DNA from: VXYL01 sp965200375
Lineage (GTDB): Bacteria; Pseudomonadota; Gammaproteobacteria; Pseudomonadales; Azotimanducaceae
Assembly (NCBI GenBank): GCA_965200375.1
Contig: OZ241353.1
Span: 248,001 to 312,000 of the forward strand
DNA: 64,000 nt
Direction of reading: 5' to 3'
Every line of letters starts with the position of its first letter. Positions within the stretch are counted from its first letter, which is position 1. The notes under the pieces were generated by a model. The model was not told the DNA's origin and searched no databases. It was given only the letters and a program-made list of their open reading frames with translations. Shown in pieces: positions 16,963 to 27,895 of this stretch. Made by a program: the position numbers and the translations under genes.

Positions 16963-19071
16963 CTAGTCCACGGCGTAGTTGGCCACTTCCTTCATGGAGA
17001 GCTTGATGCGGCCGCGCTGGTCCAGGTCGAGACACACCACGTCCACCTCCTGGCCCTCCTGCAGGTAGTCCGTCACCTTCTCCACCCGCTCCTGGGCGAT
17101 CTGGGAGATGTGCAGCAGGCCGTCCTTGCCCGGCAGGATGTTCACGAACGCCCCGTAGTCGACGATGCTGGCCACCCGGCCACGGTAGATCTTGCCCACC
17201 TCGGCCTCGGCGGTGATGGCCTCGATGCGGGCCACCGCGGCATCCTTGGCTTCGCCGTCCTCGGCGTAGATGCGCACGCTGCCGTCGTCCTGCACGTCCA
17301 CTTCGGCGCCGGTCTCTTCGACGATGGAGCGGATGGTGGCGCCGCCCTTGCCGATGATGTCGCGGATCTTCTCCGGGTCCACCTTCAGCGTCACCATCGA
17401 CGGCGCATGGTCGGCGACGGTGGGCCGCGATGCCGAAAGCACCTTGTTCATCTCGCCGAGGATGTGCAGGCGGGCTTCGTGGGCCTGGGCCAGGGCGGCT
17501 TCCATGATCTCCTCGGTGATGCCGTCGATCTTGATGTCCATCTGCAGCGCGGTCACCCCGTCGGCGGTGCCGGCCACCTTGAAGTCCATGTCGCCGAGGT
17601 GGTCCTCGTCGCCGAGGATGTCCGTCAGCACCGCGAACCGATCCCCTTCCTTCACCAGCCCCATCGCCACGCCGGCCACCGGCGCCTTCATGGGCACGCC
17701 GGCGTCCATGAGCGCCAGGGAGCTGCCGCACACGGAGGCCATCGAGGAGGAGCCGTTGCTCTCCGTGATCTCGGACACCACCCGCACCGTGTAGGGGAAT
17801 TCCTCCTCGGTCGGCAGGCAGGTGGCGATGCCCCGTCGCGCCAGATTGCCGTGGCCGATCTCGCGGCGCTTGGGGCCGCCGAGGAACGCCTCCTCGCCAA
17901 CGCTGAACGGCGGGAAGTTGTAGTGGAGCATGAAGTTGTCCTTGTAGGTGCCCTCGAGGGCCTCCACCAGCTTGGCGTCGCGCAGCGTGCCCAACGTGGC
18001 GGCCACGATGGCCTGGGTTTCGCCGCGCTGGAACAGCGCCGAGCCGTGGGCTCGGGGCAGCACGCCCACTTCCACGGAGAGCGGACGCACCGTCTTCGCG
18101 TCCCGGCCGTCGATGCGGGGCTGGCCGTCCAGGATGCCGGCGCGCACGACTTCCGCCTCCAGCGCATGGAAGGCGTTCTTCACGTCTTCCACGGCGAAGG
18201 GGGCGTCGTCGCCGATCTCCGCCAGCAGGGCGTTGCGGACTTCGGCGACCGCCCTCTGGCGCTGCTGCTTGTCGGTCACTCGGTAGGCCGCGCCAACGCT
18301 ATCGCGCACGGCGTCGAGCCTGGCCGTCAGCGCCGCATCCACGGCCGGCGCCTCGAAGGTCCAAGCCGGCTTGCCGGCCTCGGCGGCAAGGGCCTTGATG
18401 GCGGCGATGGCCTTCTGCATTTCCATGTGTCCGTAGAGCACGCCGCCGAGCATCTGATCTTCGGACAGCTGGTCCGCCTGGGACTCGACCATCAGCACCG
18501 CGGATTCGGTGCCCGCGACCACCATGTTCAGCGCCGAGGACTTGAGCGCCTCATGCCCCGGGTTCAGCACGTAGCGGCCGTCGGCGTAGCCGACGCGGGC
18601 GGCGCCGATGGGGCCGGCGAAGGGAATGCCGGACACGGCCAAGGCGGCCGAAGAGCCGATCAGGGCGATGATGTCCGGGTCCATGTCGCGGTCCACGGAC
18701 ATCACCGTGGCGATGATCTGCACCGCGTTGGTGAAGCCCTCCGGGAACAGGGGCCGAACGGGCCGGTCGATCAGGCGCGAAGTGAGCGTTTCCTTTTCGG
18801 TCGGGCGGCCCTCGCGCCGAGGGAAGCCGCCGGGAATCTTGCCGGTGGCGTAGAACTTCTCCTGGTAGTTCACCGTGAGCGGGAAGAAATCCTGCCCCGG
18901 GTTCGCCTTCCGGTTGGCCACGACGGTGCAAAGCACCACGGTGTCGCCCATGGTCGCCATGACCGCGCCCGTGGCTTGGCGGGCGATCCTGTTCGTTTCC
19001 AGCACCACCGTGTGGTCGCCGAATTGGAACGTCTGCCGGGCCGGCCCGGCGCTGCTGCTAGCTGAGCTCAA
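16963..19071 (-). CDS. pnp: Polynucleotide phosphorylase
   Basis: The 702-residue enzyme has the full PNPase layout: two RNase PH-like domains (about 10-230 and 320-540), a KH domain with IIGKGGATIRSIVEETGAEV, and an S1 domain with GRVASIVDYGAFVNILPGKD. It is the 3'-5' phosphorolytic exoribonuclease of the RNA degradosome. TTG 19071 (product begins MSSASSSAGPARQTFQFGD) was chosen because GGGAGAG lies four bases upstream and the length fits the family; another TTG at 19098 is possible. It is the last gene of the long minus-strand operon, 67 bp after rpsO, the same order as in Escherichia coli, where pnp is autoregulated through its leader. Confidence 0.96.
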   Translation of the reverse strand: MSSASSSAGPARQTFQFGDHTVVLETNRIARQATGAVMATMGDTVVLCTVVANRKANPGQDFFPLTVNYQEKFYATGKIPGGFPRREGRPTEKETLTSRLIDRPVRPLFPEGFTNAVQIIATVMSVDRDMDPDIIALIGSSAALAVSGIPFAGPIGAARVGYADGRYVLNPGHEALKSSALNMVVAGTESAVLMVESQADQLSEDQMLGGVLYGHMEMQKAIAAIKALAAEAGKPAWTFEAPAVDAALTARLDAVRDSVGAAYRVTDKQQRQRAVAEVRNALLAEIGDDAPFAVEDVKNAFHALEAEVVRAGILDGQPRIDGRDAKTVRPLSVEVGVLPRAHGSALFQRGETQAIVAATLGTLRDAKLVEALEGTYKDNFMLHYNFPPFSVGEEAFLGGPKRREIGHGNLARRGIATCLPTEEEFPYTVRVVSEITESNGSSSMASVCGSSLALMDAGVPMKAPVAGVAMGLVKEGDRFAVLTDILGDEDHLGDMDFKVAGTADGVTALQMDIKIDGITEEIMEAALAQAHEARLHILGEMNKVLSASRPTVADHAPSMVTLKVDPEKIRDIIGKGGATIRSIVEETGAEVDVQDDGSVRIYAEDGEAKDAAVARIEAITAEAEVGKIYRGRVASIVDYGAFVNILPGKDGLLHISQIAQERVEKVTDYLQEGQEVDVVCLDLDQRGRIKLSMKEVANYAVD

Positions 19072-19138
19072 AATGCTCTCCCATGTGTTCGGCCGCAAGT
19101 CGGCCTGTTGCCTTCCGTAGTTCGTTCGTCCTGGCGCC

Positions 19139-19408
19139 TCAGCGGCGCAGGCCCAAGCGGGCGATCAGCGTCGCGTAGCGTTGCTGATCCTTGCCCCGCA
19201 GGTAGTCGAGCAGCTTGCGGCGGCGGTTGATCATGCGGATCAGCCCCCGGCGCGAGTGATGGTCCTTGCCGTGGGCGCGAAAGTGGTCCTGCAACGAGTT
19301 GATGTTGTAGGTGAGCAGTGCCACTTGCACCTCCGGCGAGCCGGTATCGTTGTCGCCGGTGCGGTAGTCCGCGACGACCTTGCTTTTGGTTTCGGCGTTC
19401 AGCGCCAT
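19139..19408 (-). CDS. rpsO: 30S ribosomal protein S15
   Basis: The 89-residue protein MALNAETKSKVVADYRTGDN...LIARLGLRR matches S15 throughout, including the TGSPEVQVALLTYNINSLQDH core and DHHSRRGLIRMINRRRKLL. It binds 16S rRNA in the platform of the small subunit. The start codon has a GAGG ribosome-binding site; an upstream in-frame extension is discarded. It lies between truB and pnp, as expected. Confidence 0.97.
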   Translation of the reverse strand: MALNAETKSKVVADYRTGDNDTGSPEVQVALLTYNINSLQDHFRAHGKDHHSRRGLIRMINRRRKLLDYLRGKDQQRYATLIARLGLRR

Positions 19409-19513
19409 GTCCTCGAGTCTCCTCTTCGCCATGCCTTGCTTTGTGCTGGCCGGCGCCACGCATGGTTGCAGTCGCCGGCCGCTTTGTGGGTCGCTGGTGA
19501 ACTTGGGCTGCGT

Positions 19514-20458
19514 CTAGCTCGCAATCAGCCGCCGCGGCGCCACCCGGCCGTCGTCCAGCATCTCGCCGACGCCGAGGAACCGCCCGTCCGGGTCCGCCGC
19601 CTCGGCGACCGCCGAGGCCGTCCCCCCCTCCTCGTACAAACGCACCCAGCCAGCGGTGGGGGCGTGGGGCACGAGCACCGGCTGGCCCTGCTTCAGGTAG
19701 AACGCCGGCGCACCGGTCAAATGCAGCGCCGGCCAGTGGCGCACCGCACTCGCCACCGGCCGCAACGCGGCGTCGAGGCTGCCGGCGGCGCGCCGGCAAG
19801 CGAGTTCCTCCAGCGTCACCAGGTCCCCTTCGCCGTAGGGCCCGGCCATGGTGCGGCGCAGCGCGAACACGTGGGCGCCGCAGCCGAGGGCGGCGCCGAG
19901 ATCCGCGGCGATGGTGCGCACGTAGGTGCCCTTGCTGCAGTGGATGTCGAGGGTCAGCTCGTCGCCCTCGAAACAGACGATGTCGTTGCGGTACACGGTG
20001 ATCGGGCGCGCCTCCCGCTCCACCTCGATGCCCTGCCGAGCGAGCTTGTAGAGGGGCTGGCCGCCCTGCTTGACGGCCGAGTACATGGAGGGCACCTGGC
20101 GGAGCTCGCCACGGAACGCCTGCAAGGCATCGTCGATGGCAGTGCGCGTGATGCCGTCGCATGCGCCCCGGCTGAGCACCTGTCCATCGGCATCGCCGCT
20201 GTCGGTCGCAACGCCCAGGCGCACCTTGGTGAAGTAGCGCTTGTCGGCGTCGAGCAGATACTGGGAGAACTTCGTGGCATGGCCCAGGCACAGCGGCAGC
20301 ACGCCGGTGGCGAGGGGGTCCAGGCTGCCGGTGTGCCCCACCTTCGCCGCCCCGAACAGCCGCTTCACGCGCTGCACGGCGGCGTTGGAGCTGATGCCCG
20401 CCGGCTTGTCCAGCACGATCACGCCGTCGACGGCCCGCCCGCGTCGCCGGCGGCTCAC
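19514..20458 (-). CDS. truB: tRNA pseudouridine-55 synthase
   Basis: The 314-residue enzyme has the TruB catalytic motif GHTGSLDPLATG with Asp47, the KRYFTKVRLG strand, and a C-terminal PUA-like region. It isomerises U55 in the T-loop of tRNAs. The start is GTG 20458, overlapping the rbfA stop by four bases (GTGA), so the two are translationally coupled. The next gene, rpsO, follows after 105 bp. Confidence 0.96.
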   Translation of the reverse strand: MSRRRRGRAVDGVIVLDKPAGISSNAAVQRVKRLFGAAKVGHTGSLDPLATGVLPLCLGHATKFSQYLLDADKRYFTKVRLGVATDSGDADGQVLSRGACDGITRTAIDDALQAFRGELRQVPSMYSAVKQGGQPLYKLARQGIEVEREARPITVYRNDIVCFEGDELTLDIHCSKGTYVRTIAADLGAALGCGAHVFALRRTMAGPYGEGDLVTLEELACRRAAGSLDAALRPVASAVRHWPALHLTGAPAFYLKQGQPVLVPHAPTAGWVRLYEEGGTASAVAEAADPDGRFLGVGEMLDDGRVAPRRLIAS

Positions 20459-20844
20459 CGGCGTCCCCCGGTGGCGGTGCGCGCCTCGCGCTCGTCGCTG
20501 GCCACCGCTTGGCGGATGAGCGTGTCCAAGCGAGGCCCTTGTTCCGGCAGTTCGTCGTAGTGGAAGCGCAGCCGCGGCGTGCTGCGCAATGCCATCCGCC
20601 GCGCCACTGCGCTGCGCAGAAAACCCGCGGCTCGGTTCAGCACCGCTACCAGCTCGGTCCGAGCGCCAGCGTCCTCGGCTGCCAACGACGAGACGTAGAC
20701 GTCCGCCACCGACAGATCCCGGCTGACCTTGGCATCCGTTACCGACAGCAGCGAAATGCGCGGGTCGGCCACCTCGGTGAGCACCACGCTGGCCAGCTGG
20801 GCGCGGATGGATTCCGCCACCCGATGCGAGCGGTCCGGCGACAA
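20455..20844 (-). CDS. rbfA: Ribosome-binding factor A
   Basis: The 129-residue KH-like protein begins SPDRSHRVAESIRAQLASVV and contains DPRISLLSVTDAKVSRDLS and a C-terminal LRFHYDELPEQGPRLDTLI, all typical of RbfA. It helps mature the 5' end of 16S rRNA and the 30S subunit during cold or slow growth. The start is TTG 20844, nine bases after the infB stop. It overlaps truB by four bases. Confidence 0.95.
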   Translation of the reverse strand: MSPDRSHRVAESIRAQLASVVLTEVADPRISLLSVTDAKVSRDLSVADVYVSSLAAEDAGARTELVAVLNRAAGFLRSAVARRMALRSTPRLRFHYDELPEQGPRLDTLIRQAVASDEREARTATGGRR

Positions 20845-20853
20845 GGGCCTACC

Positions 20854-23473
20854 TCACGCCTCTTGGCTCAACGACCGGGCGACTTCGCGGGACTCGAACA
20901 CTTCGATCTTGTCGCCAGCATGCACGTCGTTGTAGTTGCGCACACCGATGCCGCACTCGAGGCCGCCGCGCACTTCGAGCACGTCCTCCTTGAAGCGGCG
21001 CAGGGACTCCAGTTCGCCCTCGAAGATCACCACGTTGTCCCGCAACACGCGGATCTGCTTGTTGCGGGCCACGGTGCCTTCCACCACCATGCAGCCGGCG
21101 ATGGCGCCGAAACGCGGCGACCGGAACACGTCCCGCACCTCGGCAAGGCCCACGAGTTCCTCGCGCACCTCCGGGGCGAGCATGCCTTCGAGGATCGCCT
21201 TGACGTCGTCCAGGAGTTCGTAGATGACGCTGTAGTAGCGGATGTCGATGCCTTCGCGCTCGATGATGGCCTTGGCGGCGCTGTCGGCGCGGGTGTTGAA
21301 GCCGAAGATGGCACCGCCGTAGGTGAGCGCCATGGTGACGTCCGATTCGGTGATGCCGCCGACGCCGGCGGCGAGGATGTTCACCGACACTTCGTCGTTG
21401 CCGATGCCGCCGCAGGCCTGCACGATGGCTTCGAGGGAGCCGCGCACGTCGGCTTTGACGATCAGCTTGAGCACCCGCCGCTCGCCCTGGCCGAGGTGCG
21501 CGAACATGGTCTCCAGCGACGCTGCCTGGGGCAGCGCCGCGTGGCGCTGGGCCTGGCTGCGGTTGGTGCGGAAGTCCGCCACTTCCCGCGCCTGGCGTTC
21601 GTCGGCGACCGCGGAGAACTCGTCGCCGGCCTCCGGGGTGCCGCTCAGGCCGAGCATTTCCACCGGCGTGGAAGGCGGCGCTTCGGAAACGCCCTCGCCG
21701 CGCTCGTTGGTGAGCGCCCGCACGCGGCCGTAGCACTGGCCGGCGATGACCACGTCGCCGCGCTTGAGGGTGCCGTTCTGCACCAGCAGCGTAGCCACCG
21801 GCCCGCGCCCTCGGTCAAGGCGCGACTCCACCACCACGCCTTGGCCCGGGGCGCTGGGCACGGCCTTGAGCTCCAGCAGTTCCGCTTGCAGGACCACGGC
21901 TTCCAGCAGCGCGTCGATGCCGTCGCCGGTCTCCGCGGAGACGTCGACGAACTGCGTGTCGCCGCCCCACTCCTCGGGGATGACGTTCAACGCCCCCAGT
22001 TCGTTCCGCACCCGCTCCGGGTCCGCCGCCTCCAGGTCGCACTTGTTCACCGCCACCACCAAGGGCACGTTGGCGGCGCGGGCGTGGTTGACGGCCTCCT
22101 CGGTCTGCGGCATCACGCCGTCGTCGGCCGCCACCACCAGGATCACCACGTCCGTGGAGCTCGCGCCCCGGGCCCGCATGGCGGTGAACGCGGCGTGGCC
22201 TGGCGTGTCGATGAAGGTGACGCTGCCGCGTTCGGTCGCCACGTGGTAGGCGCCGATGTGCTGGGTGATGCCGCCGGCTTCGCCGGCCACCACGCGGCTG
22301 CTGCGAATGTGGTCCAGGAGCGACGTCTTGCCGTGATCGACATGGCCCATCACGGTTACCACCGGCGGACGCGGCGCCTGTTCGCCCTCCACCTTGAGCG
22401 ACTGCACGAGCACCTGCTCCACGGCATCCTCGGCAACCAGCTTCACCTTGTGGCCGAGTTCTTCCACCACCAGCACTGCGGTGTCCTGATCGAGAGCCTG
22501 ATTGATCGTCGCCATCACGCCCATGCCCATGAGCGCCTTGATGACCTCGCCGGCCTTCACGCTCATGCGCTGCGCCAGTTCGCCCACGGTCGCCATCTCG
22601 CCGAGCTCCACCTCGCGGACGATGACCTCCTGGGGCTTCTCGAACTCTCCGCCCTGCTTTTCAACCGCCAGAGCGCGGCGCTTGCCGCGACGGGCAGTCG
22701 CCTTGAGGGAGAGTTCGCGCCGACGGGCGCGGGGGAAGTCGCCATCGCCGCGGCGATCCCGCTGCCGGGCGCCGGCCCGGCCCGGGGCGCGGCGATTGCC
22801 GCTCTCGGCCGCCTTCGCGGTCGCTTGCGCCTTGGCAGCCGCCTCCGCCGCCGCCACGGCTGCCGCCAATTGGCCCGGCGTTCGCTCCGTGCGCCTTGCG
22901 GCGGCTTCCGGCCGCTCGCTTCGCACTGGCCGGCTTGGCCCGGCACGGGCGGCCTGTCTTGGCGCGGTCTCGTCGCGCTGGGGCAGCGGCGCTGCCGTTT
23001 CGCTCGGCGCTGCCGCAGCGGCCGCTGCCGGCGGCGGCCCTTCGCGCACTTCGCTGGCCGGCGCCGCGGCCGACGGTTCCGGCGATGCCGCTCCCGCCGT
23101 GGCTGCGAGCGGGGTGCTGCTCGGCGACGCCGGCGCGTCCGGCTGCGGGACAGCGGCAGGGCGCGGCCCCTTCGCGCCGGCAGCGGTGCGCAGACCAAGC
23201 ACCTTCTTGCCTTTCGTGACCACCGTCACCGCGCCGCCGCGACCGGCCTTTCCCGCGCGCAAGGTGCTCACGTTGCGCTGCCGCAGGACGATCTTCTTGC
23301 GGTCGGTCGGTTCGCCGGCGTGCCGTTTGCGAATGAAATCCAGCAACTGGCGCTTCTGCGGATCCGAGAGCACGTCGGTGTCGCCCTCGTGGGGCAGCCC
23401 GGCCTGGCGGATCAGGCTGCGCATCCGCTCCGAAGGCAGCTGCAACGTCTTGGCGAGCTGCTCTACCGTGACG

Positions 23474-23481
<8 letters not shown>
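20854..23481 (-). CDS. infB: Translation initiation factor IF-2
   Basis: The 875-residue protein has an N-terminal IF2_N domain (MVDVTVEQLAKTLQLPSERM), a long Ala/Pro/Arg-rich linker (about residues 85-290), and the GTPase core. The core shows GHVDHGKTS near residue 380, DTPGHAAFTAMRARG and NKCDL, followed by domains II-IV. It delivers initiator tRNA to the 30S subunit. The low-complexity linker is variable among IF-2 proteins. ATG 23481 overlaps the nusA stop by eight bases, so the genes are coupled. In this operon its substrate tRNA-fMet is encoded at the head. Confidence 0.97.
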
Positions 23482-25129
<1,648 letters not shown>

Positions 25130-25153
25130 GGCCGCGTCCTTCCGCTACACCGG

Positions 25154-25795
25154 CTACGCCAAGCCGCAGTCCGCATCGGCGAGACCCGCTGCGGCCGTCG
25201 CTTGCGGAGCTTGCGGCGCTGTCGCGCTGGAGAAGCTAGGCACGATTCTGGTGCGCAGGATGTGTCCGAACGGCAGCAGATACTCGTGCTCGCCGTCGCG
25301 GACGACCACCTCGTCGCCCTCGATGCCCAGGAGCTGGCCTTCGACCCGCCGACGCCCTGCCACGGGCAGCGCGAGGCGCACGTCCACCTGCTCGCCGATG
25401 CTGGCCTGGTAGTGGGCGCGGCTGAACAGCGCTCGATCCAAACCCGGCGAGGACACTTCCAGGCGGTAGGCGCTGACGATTGGATCTTCCACATCCAAGA
25501 GGGCGCTCACCTGGCGGCTGACGCGCTCGCAGTGCTCGATCGTGACGCCGCCGGGCGCTTCGATGAAGAGCTTGAGCGTGGCGCGGCGACGGCCCCAGGG
25601 ACGGTACTCCAAGCCCCAGATTTCACAGCCGAGCCCTTGCACGGTAGGTGCCAGGAGGGCGGCGAGCTCCTGCTCCTTGCTGGTCGTGCTGGCCGTGCCG
25701 CCCGGGGCCGCGCTACCGGGGCCCGCCACGCCGGCGGGGGCAGTCGCGCCCGCTGCGTCATGCTCGATGCGATCTTCGATGGTGTCGCTCTGCAA
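25154..25795 (-). CDS. rimP: Ribosome maturation factor RimP
   Basis: The conserved part starts LAALLAPTVQGLGCEIWGLEY and includes VSALLDVEDPIVSAYRLEVSSPGLDRALF, the RimP hallmark, followed by the SH3-like C-terminal domain. It takes part in early 30S assembly. The start is uncertain: TTG 25795 (213 residues, AGGG nine bases upstream) gives an N-terminal extension of about 40 residues. A GTG about 20 codons upstream of the conserved core is the alternative. The C-terminal end is an Ala-rich tail. It is the first protein gene of the operon, after tRNA-fMet and a set of hairpins. Confidence 0.9.
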   Translation of the reverse strand: MQSDTIEDRIEHDAAGATAPAGVAGPGSAAPGGTASTTSKEQELAALLAPTVQGLGCEIWGLEYRPWGRRRATLKLFIEAPGGVTIEHCERVSRQVSALLDVEDPIVSAYRLEVSSPGLDRALFSRAHYQASIGEQVDVRLALPVAGRRRVEGQLLGIEGDEVVVRDGEHEYLLPFGHILRTRIVPSFSSATAPQAPQATAAAGLADADCGLA

Positions 25796-25883
25796 TGTCC
25801 GTGCCCTGTCGCTCTCTCTGTGCTTCCTGCTCTGTGCTTCCTGCGCATCCTGCGCGAGCCGGCTGCCGATGCCCAACGTCCCT

Positions 25884-25908
25884 AAGAAAAGTGGGCCCGA
25901 AGGCCCAC
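25884..25908 (-). terminator. Rho-independent terminator upstream of rimP
   Basis: On the minus strand GTGGGCC, a TTCG tetraloop and GGCCCAC form a perfect 7-bp stem, followed by TTTTCTT. It lies downstream of tRNA-fMet and upstream of rimP, so it would separate the tRNA from the protein operon, or attenuate readthrough into it. Confidence 0.75.
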
Positions 25909-25915
25909 ACGAGAC

Positions 25916-25985
25916 GGCACGCCGAGCCCCCGACGCGGCGTGCCTACCACGGGCCAAGCTGCCTGCGCACCCGTTTCCGGGTGCG
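25916..25985. repeat. Two perfect hairpins between tRNA-fMet and rimP
   Basis: GGCACGCCG (25916-25924) pairs with CGGCGTGCC (25936-25944), a perfect 9-bp stem with an 11-nt loop. CGCACCCG (25966-25973) pairs with CGGGTGCG (25978-25985), an 8-bp stem with a 4-nt loop. Neither has a T-run. They may be RNA-processing or attenuation structures in the operon leader. Confidence 0.6.
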
Positions 25986-26000
25986 GCGACCAAGCCCAAT

Positions 26001-26020
26001 GCAAAAGGCCCAGCGGGCCT
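26001..26020 (-). terminator. Terminator immediately after tRNA-fMet
   Basis: On the minus strand AGGCCC-GCT-GGGCCT is followed by TTTG, seven bases after the CCA end of the tRNA. The stem is short but GC-rich. It likely defines the tRNA transcript 3' end. Confidence 0.6.
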
Positions 26021-26026
26021 CCTGAT

Positions 26027-26103
26027 TGGTAGCGGGGGCAGGATTTGAACCCGCGACCTCTGGGTTATGAGCCCAGTGAGCTACCAGACTGCTCCACCCC
26101 GCA
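26027..26103 (-). tRNA. metY: Initiator tRNA-fMet (CAT), U1:U72
   Basis: This 77-nt cloverleaf has an encoded CCA end and anticodon CAT in a CTCATAA loop. Initiator features are all present: three G:C pairs at 29-31/39-41 (GGG/CCC), A11:U24 in the D stem, and TTCAAAT in the T loop. Acceptor pairs 2-7/66-71 are perfect (GCGGGG/CCCCGC). Position 1 is U and position 72 is U, giving a U:U mismatch where C1:A72 is usual. The mismatch still meets the initiator requirement for an unpaired 1:72. Its place before rimP-nusA-infB is that of metY in Escherichia coli. Confidence 0.95.
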
Positions 26104-26115
26104 TCAGGTGCGCGG

Positions 26116-26145
26116 ACTATAGGCGCACCGGGCCTCGTGCGTCAA
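26116..26145 (-). promoter_or_regulatory. Sigma70-type promoter of tRNA-fMet
   Basis: On the minus strand TTGACG (26145-26140), an 18-nt spacer and TATAGT (26121-26116) lie 12 bases before the mature tRNA 5' end. The -35 box includes the murJ TGA stop codon. The sequence after the -10 is GC-rich (CCGCGC), as in stringently controlled stable-RNA promoters. Confidence 0.75.
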
Positions 26146-27752
26146 GCCCGTTGGCGCAGGTGCCGGGGCCGAATTCCGAGGGCGAACACGATGCCAGCGT
26201 AGACGGCAGCGCCGACCAGCACCACCAGCGCCAGAACGGCGACCCGCGTGGCCGGCGGCGCCGTCAGCCACCACGCCGTCGGCGGCGCGGCGAAGTAGAG
26301 CGCCGTGCCCATGCCGACGGCGCCGAGCCCTGCCGCAGCGCCGGCATGGACCAACGGCCGGCCCGGCCGATAGTGCCGCTGGCGCACCAGACCGGCGAGC
26401 AGCAAGCCAGCGTTGAGCGCCGCAGCGATGCTGGTTGCCAGGGCCAAGGCCACATGGCCCAGCCAAGCGAACATCGCAAGGCTGGCGACGATGTTCGCCG
26501 CCACCGACGCCACCGCGAACTTGAAGGGCGTGGCCGTGTCCTGGCGGGCGAAGTAGCCGGGGGCCGCGATCTTCACCAGCGCCAGAGGCACCAGGCCCAC
26601 TGCGAACGCCAACAGGGCTGCGCTGGTCATCTGGGCATCCCGGGGCAGCATCTCGCCGTGCAGGAACAAGGTCGCCACCAAGGGCACTGCCAGCACCCCG
26701 AGCGCCGCCGCGGCGGGCACCGCGAGCAGCAGACCCATGCGCATGCCCCAATCCAAGGTGTCGTTGAATGCCGTGGAGTCGCCGGCGCCGTAGAGCCGCG
26801 ACAGGTTGGGCAGCAGCACCGTGCCGAGGGCGATGGCCACCACGCCGATGGGCAGTTCCATCAGCCGGTCCGCGTAGTACAGCCAAGCGACGCCGCCGGT
26901 GCCTAGGTGCGACGCCAGCACCGTGCCCACCAGGGCGTTCACCTGCCCCGCCGAGGCCCCGAAGATCGCCGGCAGCAGCAGGGCGCCCACCCGCCGAGCG
27001 CCCGGATGCCGCCAGTCGGGACGCGGCAGGACCAACAGGCCGGCGCGGGCCAGAGACGGCAGGTTGAACAGCAGCTGGGCGACCCCAGCAGCCAGCACGC
27101 CCCAGGCCAGGGCGTAGGCCGCATACGTCTCCGCTCCGCTGGCCGCATGCGCCGCCCACAGCGCCGCCAGGACGAGCGCCAGGTTGAGCAGCACCGGGGT
27201 GAAGGCCGGAACGGCGTAGCGGTTGGCGGCATTCTGCACCGCGGCCGCAAACGCCGTCAGCGACACCAGGGCGAGGTACGGGAAGACGATGCGGGTGAGC
27301 TCCACGCCCAGCGCGAACTGCGCCGGATCCTCCCGCAGCCCCCACATGAACAGCGCCGCCAGCGCGCCAGCGCCGAGCACGCCAAGCGCGGTCGCCGCCC
27401 CCAGCGCCACGCCGAGGTTGCCAGCCATGACGGCCACGAACTCCCGCAGCGCCAGCCGATCGCCCTGGCGGCGATAGTCCGCCAGCACCGGCACGAATGC
27501 CTGGGCGAAGGCGCCCTCGGCAAACAGCCGGCGAAAGAAGTTGGGGATGCGAAAGGCAAGGAAGAAGGCATCGGCGCCAGCGCTGGCGCCGAGCACGTGG
27601 GACAGCACCACATCGCGCAGCAGCCCGGAGGCCCGCGACAGCATCGTCATCGCGGCCACGACCACGCCCTTGGCGGCTACGTCGTGGCTGCTGGTCGGGT
27701 CCTCCGCCCCGGCAATGGCCCGCGAGCCGCCAGCGGGGGCACGGTCCGTCAC
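26142..27752 (-). CDS. murJ: Lipid II flippase MurJ (MviN family)
   Basis: The protein is a multi-spanning membrane protein with about 14 hydrophobic segments. It shows the MurJ signatures MTMLSRASGLLRDVVLSHVLGA, ADAFFLAFRIPNFFRRLFAEGAFAQAFVPV and ALPIGVVAIALGTVLLP-like motifs. It flips lipid-linked peptidoglycan precursor across the inner membrane. GTG 27752 gives 536 residues, with 34 hydrophilic residues before the first helix; GTG 27665 is a shorter alternative. Frame continuity upstream into the TonB receptor region is accidental antisense sequence. Its stop codon lies in the -35 box of the tRNA-fMet promoter. The ddl gene at 46884 and murB at 63793 serve the same pathway but are distant. 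Confidence 0.93.
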   Translation of the reverse strand: MTDRAPAGGSRAIAGAEDPTSSHDVAAKGVVVAAMTMLSRASGLLRDVVLSHVLGASAGADAFFLAFRIPNFFRRLFAEGAFAQAFVPVLADYRRQGDRLALREFVAVMAGNLGVALGAATALGVLGAGALAALFMWGLREDPAQFALGVELTRIVFPYLALVSLTAFAAAVQNAANRYAVPAFTPVLLNLALVLAALWAAHAASGAETYAAYALAWGVLAAGVAQLLFNLPSLARAGLLVLPRPDWRHPGARRVGALLLPAIFGASAGQVNALVGTVLASHLGTGGVAWLYYADRLMELPIGVVAIALGTVLLPNLSRLYGAGDSTAFNDTLDWGMRMGLLLAVPAAAALGVLAVPLVATLFLHGEMLPRDAQMTSAALLAFAVGLVPLALVKIAAPGYFARQDTATPFKFAVASVAANIVASLAMFAWLGHVALALATSIAAALNAGLLLAGLVRQRHYRPGRPLVHAGAAAGLGAVGMGTALYFAAPPTAWWLTAPPATRVAVLALVVLVGAAVYAGIVFALGIRPRHLRQRA

Positions 27753-27895
27753 GTCCTTGGCAACGCCCTCGGGCGGCGTCCAGTGTCGTTCGCTGCCGCC
27801 GGAACCACCGCGTCGCGGGGGAGCGCCGTGGTTCCAGCAGCTCGAACGAAGCGCGCAGGGCCGGGGGACGCCGCCTGCCGGCCCTGGCGCGAACG

